Source: Vanilla planifolia
Lineage: Eukaryota; Streptophyta; Magnoliopsida; Asparagales; Orchidaceae
Direction of reading: 5' to 3'
Assembly (NCBI GenBank): GCA_023846275.1
Contig: JAIUJO010000185.1
Location: 626,229-690,228 of the forward strand
DNA length: 64,000 nt
Shown here: positions 9,602 through 21,274 of the stretch, piece by piece
Numbering within the stretch: position 1 is the stretch's first letter
Layout: every line of letters starts with the position of its first letter
The notes under the pieces: model-generated
What the model was told of the DNA's origin: nothing
What the model saw: only the letters and a program-made list of their open reading frames with translations
The model's database searches: none
Translations under genes and position numbers: made by a program

Positions 9602-12413
9602 GAAGAAGAAGAAGAAGAAGAAGAAGAAGAATAAGAAGAAAAAGATGAAGCGCAAGAGGACGAATAAGAAGATGAAGTGAAAGAAGAAGAAGAAAAAGAA
9701 GAAGAAGAAGAAAAGTAGAAGTAGTGGAAGAAGAAGAAGAAGAAGAGGAAGGTAAAGATGAAGTAGAAGAATAAGAAGCAAAAGAAGAAGAAGAAGAACA
9801 ATTAGAAGAAGAAGAAGGGGATGAAGAAGAAGTGGAAGTAGAAGGAAAAGAAGTAAAAGATGAAGAAGAAGAAGAAGAGGAGGAAGAAGAAGGAGAAGGA
9901 TTAGAAGAATAAGTAGCAAAAGAAGAAGAAGAAGAAGAAGAAGAAGAAGGAGAAGAAGAAGATGAAGAAGGAGAAGAAAGAAGAAGAAGAAGAAGAAGAA
10001 GAAGAAGAGGAGAAGGAGGAGGAGGAAGAAGAAGAACAAGATGAAGAAGAAGAAGAAGAAGAAGTTGAAGTAGGAGAAGAAGGAGAAGAAGAAGAAGAAG
10101 ATGGATAAAAAGAAGAAGAAGAAAAAGCAAATGAAGAAGAAGAAGAAGAAGGAGAAGGAGAAGAAGAAGAAGAAAAAGAAGAAGAATAAGAAGTAGGAGA
10201 AGAAGAAGGTCGAGAAGAAGGAGAAGAAGAAGAAGGTGAAAAAGAAGAAAAGGAAGAAAAGGTTGGAGAAAAAGAAGATGAAGAAGAAGAAGGAGAAAAA
10301 GAAGAAGGAGAAGAAGAGGAGTAGAAGAAGAAGAAGAAGAAGAAGAAGAAGAAGAAGAGGAAGGAGAAGAAGAAGAAGGAGAAGGAGAAGAAGAAGAAGA
10401 AGAAGAGGAAGAAGGAGAAGGAGAAGAAGAAAAGGAAGATGGTGGATAAGAAGAAGAAGAAGTAGAAGAAGAAGAAGAAGAATGAGAAGAAAAAGGAGAA
10501 AAAGAAGTAATAAAAGTGGAAGAAGAAGAGCAGGAAGAAGAAGAAGAAGAAGAAGAAAATGAAAAAAATGAAGAAGATGTATAGGAATAAGAAGTAGTAG
10601 ATGGAGAAGGAGGAGGAGGAGGAGGAGGAGAAGAAGAAGTGGAGGAAGAAGAAGAAGAAGTAGAAGAAGAAGAAGTTGAAGATGTTGTTAATGAAGAAGA
10701 AAGAGTAGAAGAAGAAGGAGGAGGAAGAAAAGGAGGAGAAGAAGAAGAGGCAGTAGAATAAGAAGTGAAAGAAAAAGAAGAAGAAGAAGAAAAAGGAGGA
10801 TGAGAAGAAGAAGAAGGAGAGAAAGCAGAACACGAAGAAGAAGAAGAAGAAGAAGTAGAAGTAGAAGAAGAATAAAATGAAGGAGGGGAAGAAGAACAAT
10901 ACATAGAAGATGAAGAAGTAGAAGATGTAGAAGGAGAAGAAGAGGAAGAAGAAGGAGAAGTAGAATAAGAAGAAGTGGAAGAAGGAGAAGGAGGAGAAGA
11001 AGAAGAAGAAAAAGAAGAAGGATAATAATAAGAAGAAGAAGTAGAAGAAGAAGAAGAAGAAGATGATGATGATGATGAGGAAGAAGAAAAAGAAGAAAAG
11101 GAAGATGAAGTAAAAGTGGAAGTAGATAAAGAAGAAGAAGAGGAGGAAGAAGAAGAAGAAGAAGATGTAAAGGTGAAGAAGATGTAGAGGAGTAAGAAGA
11201 AGAAGTAGTAGATGTAGAAGAAGAAGAAGGAGGAGGAGGAGAAGAAGAAGAGATGGAAGAAGAAGAAGAAGAAGAAGAAGATAATGATGGTGAAAAAGAA
11301 GAAGAAGAAGAAGAAGAAGGATGTGGAAAGGAGGAGGAGAAGAAGAAGAAAAAGATGAAGAAGAAGGAGGAGATGAAGTGGAAGAAGAAGATGGGGAAGA
11401 AGGAGAAAAAGAAGAAGAAGAATATGAAGAACAAGAAGCAGAAGAAGAAGAAGAAGAAGAAGAAAAAGAAGAAAAAGAAGAAAAAGAAGAGGAAGAAGAA
11501 AAAAAGAAGTGGAAGAAAAAGAAGAACAAGTAGAGAAGAAGGAAAAGAAGAAGGAGAAGAAGAACGAGAACGAGAAGAAGATGAAGAAGAAGATTGAGAA
11601 GAATGAGAAGAGAAAGAAGAAGAACTACAAGAAGAAGAAGAAGAAGAAAAAAAATAAGAAGAAAGAATAAGAAGTGGATGAAGTAGAAGAAGAATAAGAA
11701 TAAGAATAAGAATTAGAATAAGAAGAAGATTAAGAAGATGAAGAAGAAGAAGGTGAAGAAGAAGAAAAAGAACAAGGAGAAAAAGGTGGAGTAGAAGAAG
11801 AAGAAGAGGAAGAAGGAGAAGTAGAAGAAGAAGAAGAAGTCAAAGAAGAAGAAGGAGGAGGAGAAAAGTAGAAGAAGAAGAAGAAGAAGAAGAATAAGTA
11901 GAAGAGGAAGAAGAAGAAGAAAAGGAAGAAGAAGAAGAAGAAGTAGAAGAATAAGAAACAAAAGGAAAAGAAGAAGAAGATAAGGAAGAAGAAGAAGGAG
12001 AAGAAGCAGAAGAAGTAGAAGAAGAAGAAGCAGAAGAAGCAAAAGAATAAGAAGCAAAAGTAAAAGATGAGGAAGAAGAAGAAAAAGAAGGAGAAGAAGG
12101 ACAAGAAGAACAAGAAGTAGTAGAAGAAGAAGAAAAAGAAAAAGAAGGAGAAGGAGAAGAAGTAGAAGAAAAAGAGGAATAGGAAGAAGAAGAAGAAAAG
12201 GAAGATGGAGAAGAAGAAGAAGAAGAAGAAGAAGATGAAGGAGAAAAAGAAGAAGAGAAAGAAGAAAAAGAGGAAGAAGAAGAAGAAGAAGAAGGAGAAG
12301 AAGAAGTAGAAGGAGAATTAGGAGGAGGGGAAGATGAAAAAGAAGAAGAAGAAGAATATGAAGAAGATGTAGAAGGAGAGGAAGAATAAGAAGAAGCAGA
12401 AGAAGAGAAAGAT

Positions 12414-15400
12414 GTCATGAACTAGAAAATTTTAGTTCCAAGAAAACATTTCTTTATATATACCATAAATGATTTGGAAGATTTAAAAGTGTTACTATGA
12501 AGAATGCTTTTTTGCAAAAGTTTAAATATTTATTTATCAATAAAGATATTAACTGTTAATTACATATATCTTTACTTAATTAATTAATACTTTAAAAAGA
12601 TATTTTTTATATCCTTATTAATTTTATATGTTTGCTATTTTACATTCTTTAAAAAGTTTATAAAAACTTTTTTAAAGTTTGTTATGCACTTAAATTTTAA
12701 AAGTTTTAAAAAAAATTATTTATTTTTATAATATCTCAACATCATTTTATTTTGGTTACATGGATGAAGTTAATTTTTATTTTCTCGCCATAAAGGAAGC
12801 TTTATAATTACACATAATCGCTAAGATTTTATTTTTTTTTCTTTTCCAATTTTTTATAGTTTTAAATATATTTTTACTATATTATAATAACTGTTAAATT
12901 AGAGCTCTAATAGTGATCATATAATGACAAATTACATATTAATTAAAAAAACTTTAATTTTTATTATTTCAATAGTTGTTGTAATTATAAACTTTTTAGT
13001 GAATACAATTTATTTTTTGTGATTGTAATATTGGATAAAGTATTATTAAATTTTATGAACATTGATTTACATATTTGAAATATTTAAAATTACGAATAAG
13101 GTTATGTTTAATTATTTTTTAAAATATGTTTTAATTATTTGTTTATATAAAGGAAATTAAACATTTAAAAACTTAAAGGTTCTTTTATAATTTCAAAATA
13201 TCAAGTTATTTTAATAACTAAAATATAATAAATGTGAAATATAAACTACGAAAAATATTTAAGATAATTAAAATATTTCTAATTTTCTAACAAACAACAT
13301 AACTATCAAAAGCCCCTTTCATAATAATGTGAGCTTTGGAGGTATTTTGATATAAAAAATGTAAGAGTGAAAGTTAAAATTTTAAAAAAAAAACATTCAA
13401 ATTAAAAAAAATTTCAAAAGGTTTTTAAGAAAAAAAAGTTTAACAATGCATGAATAAGAAATATAAGTAGTCATTATTTTTCAAGGAATGTGTTTAAGAA
13501 GGTGGAAATTCTTTCTTCTCTAGACTAAGAGAGATTTATTAAGTAAATGAATGGTTCAATTTTTACTTTTTCTTATGTAGTGTTTCTAATTTAGCTATAA
13601 AAAATGTAGATTACTTTTTTGCTTATGAATGCAAAGAAAATTACATGATCATATATTACATTTTTTTCTTTGATTGTAGATATATATGGAATATGATATT
13701 AGAATAGCAATTTGATGATGTAAAGCACTTGTTAACATAGACATCACCATGTAAAATAAGTGAAAATCATGCTTAATTTATGCCTTGTTGTTTATTTATG
13801 TTGGTTGCCTAAGCATCTATGCATTAAGAATAGATTATCATGATAATTGTTAAAAAATAAAAAATCATGAAGATCAAAGTTTTATTTAATATAACCCTCA
13901 TAACCTAAACATAATGGCCTTGTTTTCTTATTATATGTCACTAATAGTTAGGATCCTTAATATAATTCTTCTTCTTTCTAAGTAGAATTACTGTTTGATA
14001 ATATAGATTGAATATATTTACTTCTTGATTATTTGCAAGAATAGACAATAAGTTTTGTGCCTTGGTAAATATACAAATGTGTAAAATATAGACTTTATTA
14101 TATGTTTTTCATTTAAACTTATTGTTTGAATGTACTTTTGATGTGAGGCACTATGATTGTGTTTACAATTACTCACAAGTTTAGTTGATAAAATGATATG
14201 TTATAAATGGTACTTTATTGCTAAAATCATGGGAAAAAATAATATGAAATGTAAAGTGATATATGTTATACCATAGATTAAGTAATAAAAAAGTTAAAGG
14301 CACTTGGAAATAAATAAAAAATTCTAGATAATGTTGTAGCCAGCCATTTCTTTGTTTAGGGTCTACTTCTGAAGCATGGAACCATAGACTTAGCTAAGTT
14401 GTAAGAGGCATTGGTTCAACCTTCAATAGAACCTAAATAGATTCCAAGGCATGTGTCATTCTTGGTTACTAGTTAGAAAACCTTTGAGGGACTCAGTTTA
14501 AGTCACATGATGACACTCTTGATGGTGATCTAAGGAATATGTTAAGGCTTAGAAGAGGCCTTATTATTTTTATGATGATTACAATTTTCCTTAGAATCAT
14601 AAGGGTCATAATGATACTTGTGTGGATCGAGGCTGAGTTGTACTAGCTATAAGTTAAATATATAACATAAGGATAAAAGCAAAGCCATTATGAACTCTAT
14701 GATCAACTTAGATAAGAAAGATCGAAAACAAAGTGGGGCAAGATTAAATATAAGAAAAATGGGCTAAGAACATCTAGATAGCTAAATTAGGATTTAATAA
14801 GAACCCCAAGTCGTCTAAATAGAATCGACTCTAAATTAATAACACTCACTATGGAGATAGAGTTGTCAAGAACCCCACACCATTGGTTAGTGTTAATTAA
14901 ATGTGAATGGTTAAGCCTATAACTGGAGTGTTAATTTCATGGTATGAAATTTTATAATTTGTAGGAAGCCATTATATGAATAGCCCTAAAAAGAAACAAG
15001 TGCAGATTTCGTTCCACAAGAAATACCATCGTGTGCTTTGTTGAATTGGGGATTACTTGTGGTTCATGAAGACTCTTAGAATCCTACATGGATGCCCATG
15101 TGATTATCATTACCATGTCAAATAGTGGATTACATTATTTGAAAGAAGCGACAGGGATAGTCATGATTTTTGTGTATAAAAAGTTGTATTATATTATGGA
15201 GTAGACGCTAAGTATCTGGTTTGTCATAGTGTAAAGAAATACACGTTGAATTAGTTAGTAGAAGATGATATCCTTTTCTTATTTGGAAACTAATGTCATT
15301 CATTCAAGAGATTTATTCATTTGTTACATTCATAATTCATATTAGTGTATAATAATGTTATAGTATGGCTAAAAGTTTTCTTGTTGAGCCACCAAACTCT

Positions 15401-15870
15401 CCCATTTATATCAAGGTCAAGTTGTTAAAATTTGAGTAACACTCGAGCTAAAGATTATCAGAGTTAGTGAATTAGTTGAACAATTTATGTTATTTACTTC
15501 ATCATGAATAATAATAGATTTGATACTTTTTTCTCATTAATTCTATTTTGTTAGATATATATTTGTATTTGATTATGTTAGTAGACTTGGTTCTTGTTAG
15601 TTATTTTTTTCTATCGGACTTTAGTAATTATTCATGATATTTCCTTAGATTAGATTAGAATTGAGTGGTTTTATTTATTTTGTAGATATTTTATTTATGT
15701 TTTGGTATTATGGAAGACAAAAATTATTGGATTCCTAGCATAATAATTTTTTTCTTGGAACTTACAAGTACAATATGATAATATGATTCTTTATAATTTG
15801 GTTGCACTCATGTTTTTTTAAACAAATTTTAGGCTTGGTAGTGTAAGAAAATTTGAGAGTTAGGCTAAGG

Positions 15871-15875
<5 letters not shown>
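12414..15875. other. AT-rich spacer, nothing recognised
   Basis: Sequence immediately right of the purine tract. It is AT-rich, has stops in all frames at close spacing and shows no open frame above about 60 codons. I looked for transposon signatures (reverse transcriptase, integrase, CCHC knuckles) and recognised none; ancient, unalignable repeat remnants are likely but not demonstrated. Confidence 0.6.
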
Positions 15876-15952
<77 letters not shown>

Positions 15953-16012
15953 TGGGTGAGCAGTTTTGTGTATATGTGTGCGTGTGTTTGTATGTGCTTG
16001 TATCAGTGTGTA
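15876..16012 (+). repeat. Compound (TA)n-(TG)n microsatellite
   Basis: A run of TA dinucleotides (15,876-15,903) is followed after a few bases by a long TG run (about 15,907-15,945) and then degenerate TGTG/TATG repeats to about 16,012. It is a typical compound dinucleotide microsatellite with imperfect decay on the right side. Confidence 0.97.
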
Positions 16013-18400
16013 TATAATTGAATCTTTTTTTTATTAACAAGAAGTAGTTATATAATCAATTGAATATAAATAATACAAGTTTATTTTACTTTTAAAAGTT
16101 TATTTTTGCTATATTATAAAATAGTGAATGTTGTTATCATGATGGTCTCATGAATAATCAAAGATATTTTGATGATAATAACCTAATTAAGTGAGGTTTT
16201 AACATAATCATAAAGCTTGGATATATTTTGTCTAAATAAGTGAAGAAGAGGAGCTTCAAAAAGATGTCAAGAAGTTTTATAAGCTTGATTTTATGATGTT
16301 AACTCCTAACCATGATACTTTATTTGATAGTAATAAGACAAAATATTTTTGGTGAATTTGGTTGAGCAAATTTTTAAATTTTAGATAGTTAATGTGTTTC
16401 TTCACAGAAGATGTTAAAGAAAAATACAGTAAATATTAAATCTCATGAAAATCATCTTGGTTAAAGTGATAGGCCATCAAAATAAATATTTTGAATAATA
16501 ATGTCATGATTGTCTTAAGAATCACTTTTCTTAATTTTTTTATTTTTGTTTCTCTAATAATTAATTAAATTTATAAAATAGGAAAAACTAATTCACTAAA
16601 ATTGACTAATCTAAACATATGTAACAATTTTCAGGCATGGAGCATTAATGTCGAACCCGTTCGCTACAATAATCAGAACAAGGCATCTCTCCTGAGCTTA
16701 GATAGTAGTATCCTGAATCAAGGCACTACTCACTACATTTATGAATTAATTAATCATGTTATTAGATGTGCAGTGACTTACTCATGAACGAACTTCATAA
16801 CACTTATCATGAAATCAAGCTACTTTTAGAGCAAACAAAGTGTCTTATAAGAAGAAAAAAATAAGAGCAAATACATCATTTGGGACTAAAGTTTAAATCT
16901 TTTTCCTCGCAAACTTCTAAATTACTATGGTCATTTGCGCTATCTAATCATGTAACTTTACAATAAAATGATCATTGCTACAATTGCCCTTTTTAAACGA
17001 TAATTCCACTCATTGTCTAATCTCTCCATTAAACGATAGCATGGTCCACATTTAATATACAAGTAAAATAAAATCTTATCATTATATCATAATTCAGAAT
17101 TAGCCCTTCATATGAAATCAAAATTTTTAAACTACTCTAGTTTTTTCATAATTGGCCATTTGTGCAGTTTTCTTAACCAAGTGTTCCAAGTTCATTTTAA
17201 TCTTGTCACTCCTGCACAATGAAAACTTTTTTGATAAATATTTACTAGGTTTTATAAATTTTATTTAAATAATATTAAGTTTTTAACTAAAAAGCATCTA
17301 TTTATTAATAACATCAAATGGTTAGTTTGTTAAACACTTTTAGCCATTAGGAAATAAATTGGGTAAATATTGATCAAAATAAATTGATGAAAATTTTACA
17401 AAATTCTAAAGAAACATTTTAAGTAATGATATTGAAGGCATTAATAGCTAGTGCTCATTGTTGCCCCTATACATTGTGTGCTTCTTCACCAATTCATTAT
17501 TCCTTCTTAAAAACATCAAAGTTCTCATTTCCTCTTTTTTTTATTTGATAAAATTAGAATACTTGTGCCTTGTTGAGCATTCGTCAAGCATAGGAATTAC
17601 TTTGCATAAATTTTAATTACCACTTTTCTTTCCTCTTCTTATAAATCTTACTTCATTATAAGGCCTTTGTAGTTAGTGTTTTTTCTATTTAATTATTGTG
17701 AGAGTTTAGTATACCCATTGTTTGGCAAAAGTCTTATATAGATTTTTTTTAACATCATTTTTTCTAGGAGTGGTTGTATGTTTGATTTTAGGATGAATAA
17801 CCTAAACAATGCTTAAGTACACTTTAAAATTCTTGTTAACCTTCCTATTATACAATTTCCTTAAAAATTTATTATTAAATAAAAATTATCGTTATTTTAA
17901 ATGAAATTTAATTTTTTGAAAAACTAGTTTTAGATATTTGTTTAAGCTTATTGCAAAATTTTTTAATCATTTCCTTAAAATATTTTTGTAAGAAACAAAT
18001 TTTATTTTTCTGATAATTCACCCATTCTCTTATTGAACTACTCTTGACATGATGAGAAGAGATCATTTGCTTAAGATGAATGTACAAAACTCAAATGAAC
18101 TAAACTTAGTTAATTAAAAGGAAGGAACTTAATGAAGCATAAGCCAAAAAAGTCGATATTTGAAATGAAGAGTTAATAACATGGACGATATATGGCAAGC
18201 TTGAATAATAAACAAAGAAAAATAGCAGTAAATATGGAGAAATTTTTAGTTTTTATAATCATAAAAAGTTTCATTTTGACACAAGTCTCAAAAGAACTTC
18301 ACAAACAAACATCAAAGTGACAGTGAGGTGGTAGCATTTTTCAAGTTTTTTTTAGCATGGTGACACTTCCAACATGACTCTAGGAACACCTTCTTGTAAA
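16013..18400. other. AT-rich spacer, nothing recognised
   Basis: AT-rich, with no convincing coding frame. A 61-codon open frame at 16,602-16,787 has no recognisable domain and is of a length expected by chance. No RNA gene or clear repeat boundary is visible. Confidence 0.55.
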
Positions 18401-18439
18401 TATGATCCTCTTCCTTATTAGGTATATCTCATGTGTGCA

Positions 18440-19135
18440 TTAACCTCATGGTTTTTCTTTTATGTTGAATGTGGGAAAGTTTTTTATCCTCACTAATCAT
18501 GATAGCACTAATCTCTTTTTTAAAGTGTCAACAAAAGGTCATGTTTGATAATGATGTCTCTAAAAAGGTTGCCGCCTTCAAACTCACTCAAATAGGTAAC
18601 ATTTTCAATTGGATGACAAAACATGGAATTTCAAAGAATAAGAATTCAAAACAATTGGCATCTTTGAATCTATCACAAAGTGGTAAGCATGTGCTCCTAA
18701 TATTTTCACTGAAATTGGAAAATATTTGATGTTGGATATACAATATTTGGATTACTGTAGTCTTTCAAATGACAGTCCTCAAATGGTTCCAGATTTTTAG
18801 CTCAATACTAAACCTTTGTAAGCTTTAGTGTAGATCTCATTAAAGCACATTCCAATAACCATGGTCAATAAGTAGGTTCTATTCTCAATCATGTTAATAG
18901 TTAGCAAGTCTTTAAAAGAAATGCAATGACAATAAACTTATTAAGACCCCAAGAGGCTCTGGTCTTCATTTTGGTCAAACTTGTTAAAAGACTTCCTTTA
19001 TGTATTGGAATCTCCAGAAAGACTAAGTGCAATAATGGATTACTGAAAGAAAGTTAACTAATGAAAATTTTCCCAATTATTATTGAAAAAACTGTAAGCA
19101 AGGATTCTCAATGGTCCAATGCAGGCAAGCAAAAA
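18440..19135 (+). pseudogene. LINE-A ORF1 remnant (DUF4283-like domain and CCHC knuckle)
   Basis: ORF1 of plant LINEs encodes a nucleic-acid-binding protein thought to coat the element RNA. Here the frame around 18,679-18,800 reads SGKHVLLIFSL, followed by MTVLKWFQIF, matching the DUF4283 pattern of a hydrophobic strand followed by a V-KW-P-F element. At about 19,055-19,110 the translation reads ENFPNYY, stop, KNCKQGFSMVQC. This fits a CX2CX4HX4C knuckle in which the first Cys has become TGA, the His has become Phe and one residue is missing. A downstream open stretch (19,111-19,341) continues from this region. The series of small defects says pseudogene. Confidence 0.72.
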
Positions 19136-19659
19136 GCCCTAAACCCTTAAGTGTAAGACATGAAGAAGATGACACAATTCCAATTAATGAAGTAATAAGC
19201 TATATGAAACTTCAAACATTGGTAGCCATCAATGTAGAAAATAATATCAACACCCACTACATCACACAACATCAACAGAATAAAAAAAAACATAATTGTG
19301 CTATGAATAACCTATTCAATGACTACATGATCAATTTTGACTAGCAATTCTAAAGTAAGAGTAAAAAATATCAATCTAATTTGAAACTTACGAAGGACGT
19401 GTAGCTTAAACATCAAGTAGACGTTCATTCTCCTAAACTCTCGAATACAGATCTCTAGGAAAAAGTAAAGGCTCTTGAGCTCTTTAAGTTAGACTCGAAT
19501 AGCTTCATAGTGGTTAATTGTAACAAGTCAATAAGAAAAGTCACTAAATGGAATGTTAAAAAGATCATTTATTTAAAAATGACTAGAAGAAGCTTTCAAG
19601 AATCTCAAAATATAAGCTTTGTAGATTGCAATTGATAATGTCCTACTTTTCAACGCAAA

Positions 19660-20262
19660 GGATGTAGGTAGTTTTGTAGCCGCTTGATGCTTAATAACAT
19701 GATTAGATTACACAAAATTAAGTTAATTGCCATGATGGAATGCTTTGCAAGCAATATAGAAATGGACATTCTTTATAGGAGACTAAATTTTTACTATTGT
19801 GAGGCAACATTTCTAACAAAGCATATGTGTTTTAGTTACAATACTTACAATGTTAAAAATTGAAAATTAGGAATATTTTCTACACATTGTGATACATAAA
19901 TGATGTGTTACACTTTCTTGTATGCCAACAACTCTTTTATTAATAGAATAGATAATTGGTGCGATTTGTGATTGATGATGGAGTCCAATTGTCTTCCCTA
20001 AATGGAAGGGACACTCAAACAACTTTACTAACGTTGAAAAATATAAACACCACTCTTGTGGGGAGAACCTTATTGAATAATGATTTGCTCAAAGCCTTCC
20101 TAAAATAGTGGCTCAACATATGAAAAAGTTTTTATTATACCAAATGCTATCACTGATCATTTGTCCATCAATAATTAAATCTAAACAACTTAGATTCCTA
20201 GGTACTAGGATTGAAAGCATAGAATTGTCTGAACTGTTTGCTTAGCATTGGAGTTTTCAAAT
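19660..20262 (+). pseudogene. LINE-A ORF2 endonuclease domain remnant
   Basis: The endonuclease nicks target DNA to prime reverse transcription. The + translation shows MIRLHKIKLIAMMEC at 19,699, equivalent to the conserved stretch ending in the catalytic Glu; then HCDT and FLYANN with INRIDNW (19,885-19,950), the usual YA-plus-R-W block; and TDH at 20,152-20,160 in place of the terminal SDH motif. Several frameshifts and stops lie between these motifs. Motif order and spacing are those of the L1 endonuclease family, although the GDFN motif is not clearly readable. Confidence 0.75.
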
Positions 20263-20429
20263 TGCTTAACTAGGAAGGAGGGCCCTAACTTTCAAGTTAA
20301 TGAGAACTAAAGCCCACCTTAAATAATGTAGTAAAATTTAATTTGGTCATATATTTTTAAAGATTGAAGAAAAAGAATAACATGTTATGGAGAAGATGAA
20401 CAACTTTAAAGAGTTACAATTTTGTTATC

Positions 20430-21265
20430 AATGTTAGGACTAACAAATGTTAATATGAATTGAACATAGTATTGAAATTGAGGAGATGTAAGGGGAAGAC
20501 ATAGGAGAATACAAAGGGATATGTTTTTGGAATTCTAAAGGATATTTAGAATTTTGAATGCCAACAAAAATTACAAAATAAATATCTAAAATTCTTTAAA
20601 AAAATTAAAAAATTAACTGAAAGCACTACAAAATTAATTACCTCCATTTGTTCACAAACTGACACATGCATTTCAGGTAGTAGTAATGGTGACAGGTGAG
20701 GTAATGGGAAATGCACAATGCCACATAGGTTAATTGGTGCATCACTGGTTTCCAATTTCAATGAGTAGCATCAGTAGGGAGGCCTTAACACTTCGAGTCC
20801 ACTTTGGGGTCAATGCAGGTTGAAGAGAGTTAGCATGAGTTGATGAGTCACCACTGATGGTAGTGGTAACAATTGCTGTCAAAGGTGGTTGATTGAAAAA
20901 AAACCTCAAAACTAAATTTTAAGCCATTTCTAAATCTATTTTAAGCAAATTTTATATAGACAAACTTGTGAGATGGTTAAAGGGAAGGCCTATATCGATT
21001 AAAAAGATGAAAATCTCTAAAATGTTTTTAATTATTCTTTTAGGAAATTAAACTTATCTATATATACAAAAAATGATGTATTAATAAAAAAAAAGAAATA
21101 TGCAATGAATGAGGGTTTTTTATAATTGATCCCCATAATAATTATGATAATAAAAACTAATGAGAAGTATTGTGGCCAATTCTAATCGGACTCCAACTTC
21201 GAATAGAACTAAAACATCTTCAAGTTAAACTTTTACATGATGTGCTCGATGCTATTGCATCAGAT
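20430..21265 (-). mobile_element. Possible solo LTR inserted in LINE-A
   Basis: This block interrupts LINE-A between the linker and the RT. Its reverse complement resembles 26.4-27.1 kb: both contain, in the same order, a motif like CTTAAAATT near a GGTT/GGGTTACT run, gctact..actcattgaaat, ttgtgcat/ttgcac motifs near cacct, aatgca(t/c)atg, caaattaattttg and a closing pair of agaattc-type motifs. The matched DNA at 26.4-27.1 kb lies upstream of a gypsy primer-binding site, so it is probably LTR. The match is diverged and was judged by eye; the exact edges and the absence of internal sequence are not proven. Confidence 0.45.
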
Positions 21266-21274
21266 GTATGTGAG

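Larger units (their letters stand above)
1..12413 (+). repeat. GAA/AAG purine-strand satellite tract (left arm)
   Basis: The + strand is almost entirely A and G in a three-base rhythm (GAA, AAG, AGA registers), with scattered single-base variants giving GAT, GTA, GTT, CAA, GGA, GCA and TAA triplets. The opposite strand is therefore nearly pure pyrimidine. The right edge is sharp, near the sequence gatgtcatga, after which ordinary AT-rich DNA begins; the left edge lies outside the window. Long uninterrupted homopurine/homopyrimidine DNA is known to form triplexes (H-DNA), and GAA satellites are known in plant heterochromatin; that this one does either is inference. The long open frames are by-products of composition: Glu/Lys-rich on the + strand and Ser/Leu/Phe-rich on the - strand. 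A nearly all-pyrimidine strand cannot spell a stop codon, since every stop needs purines. Confidence 0.98.
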
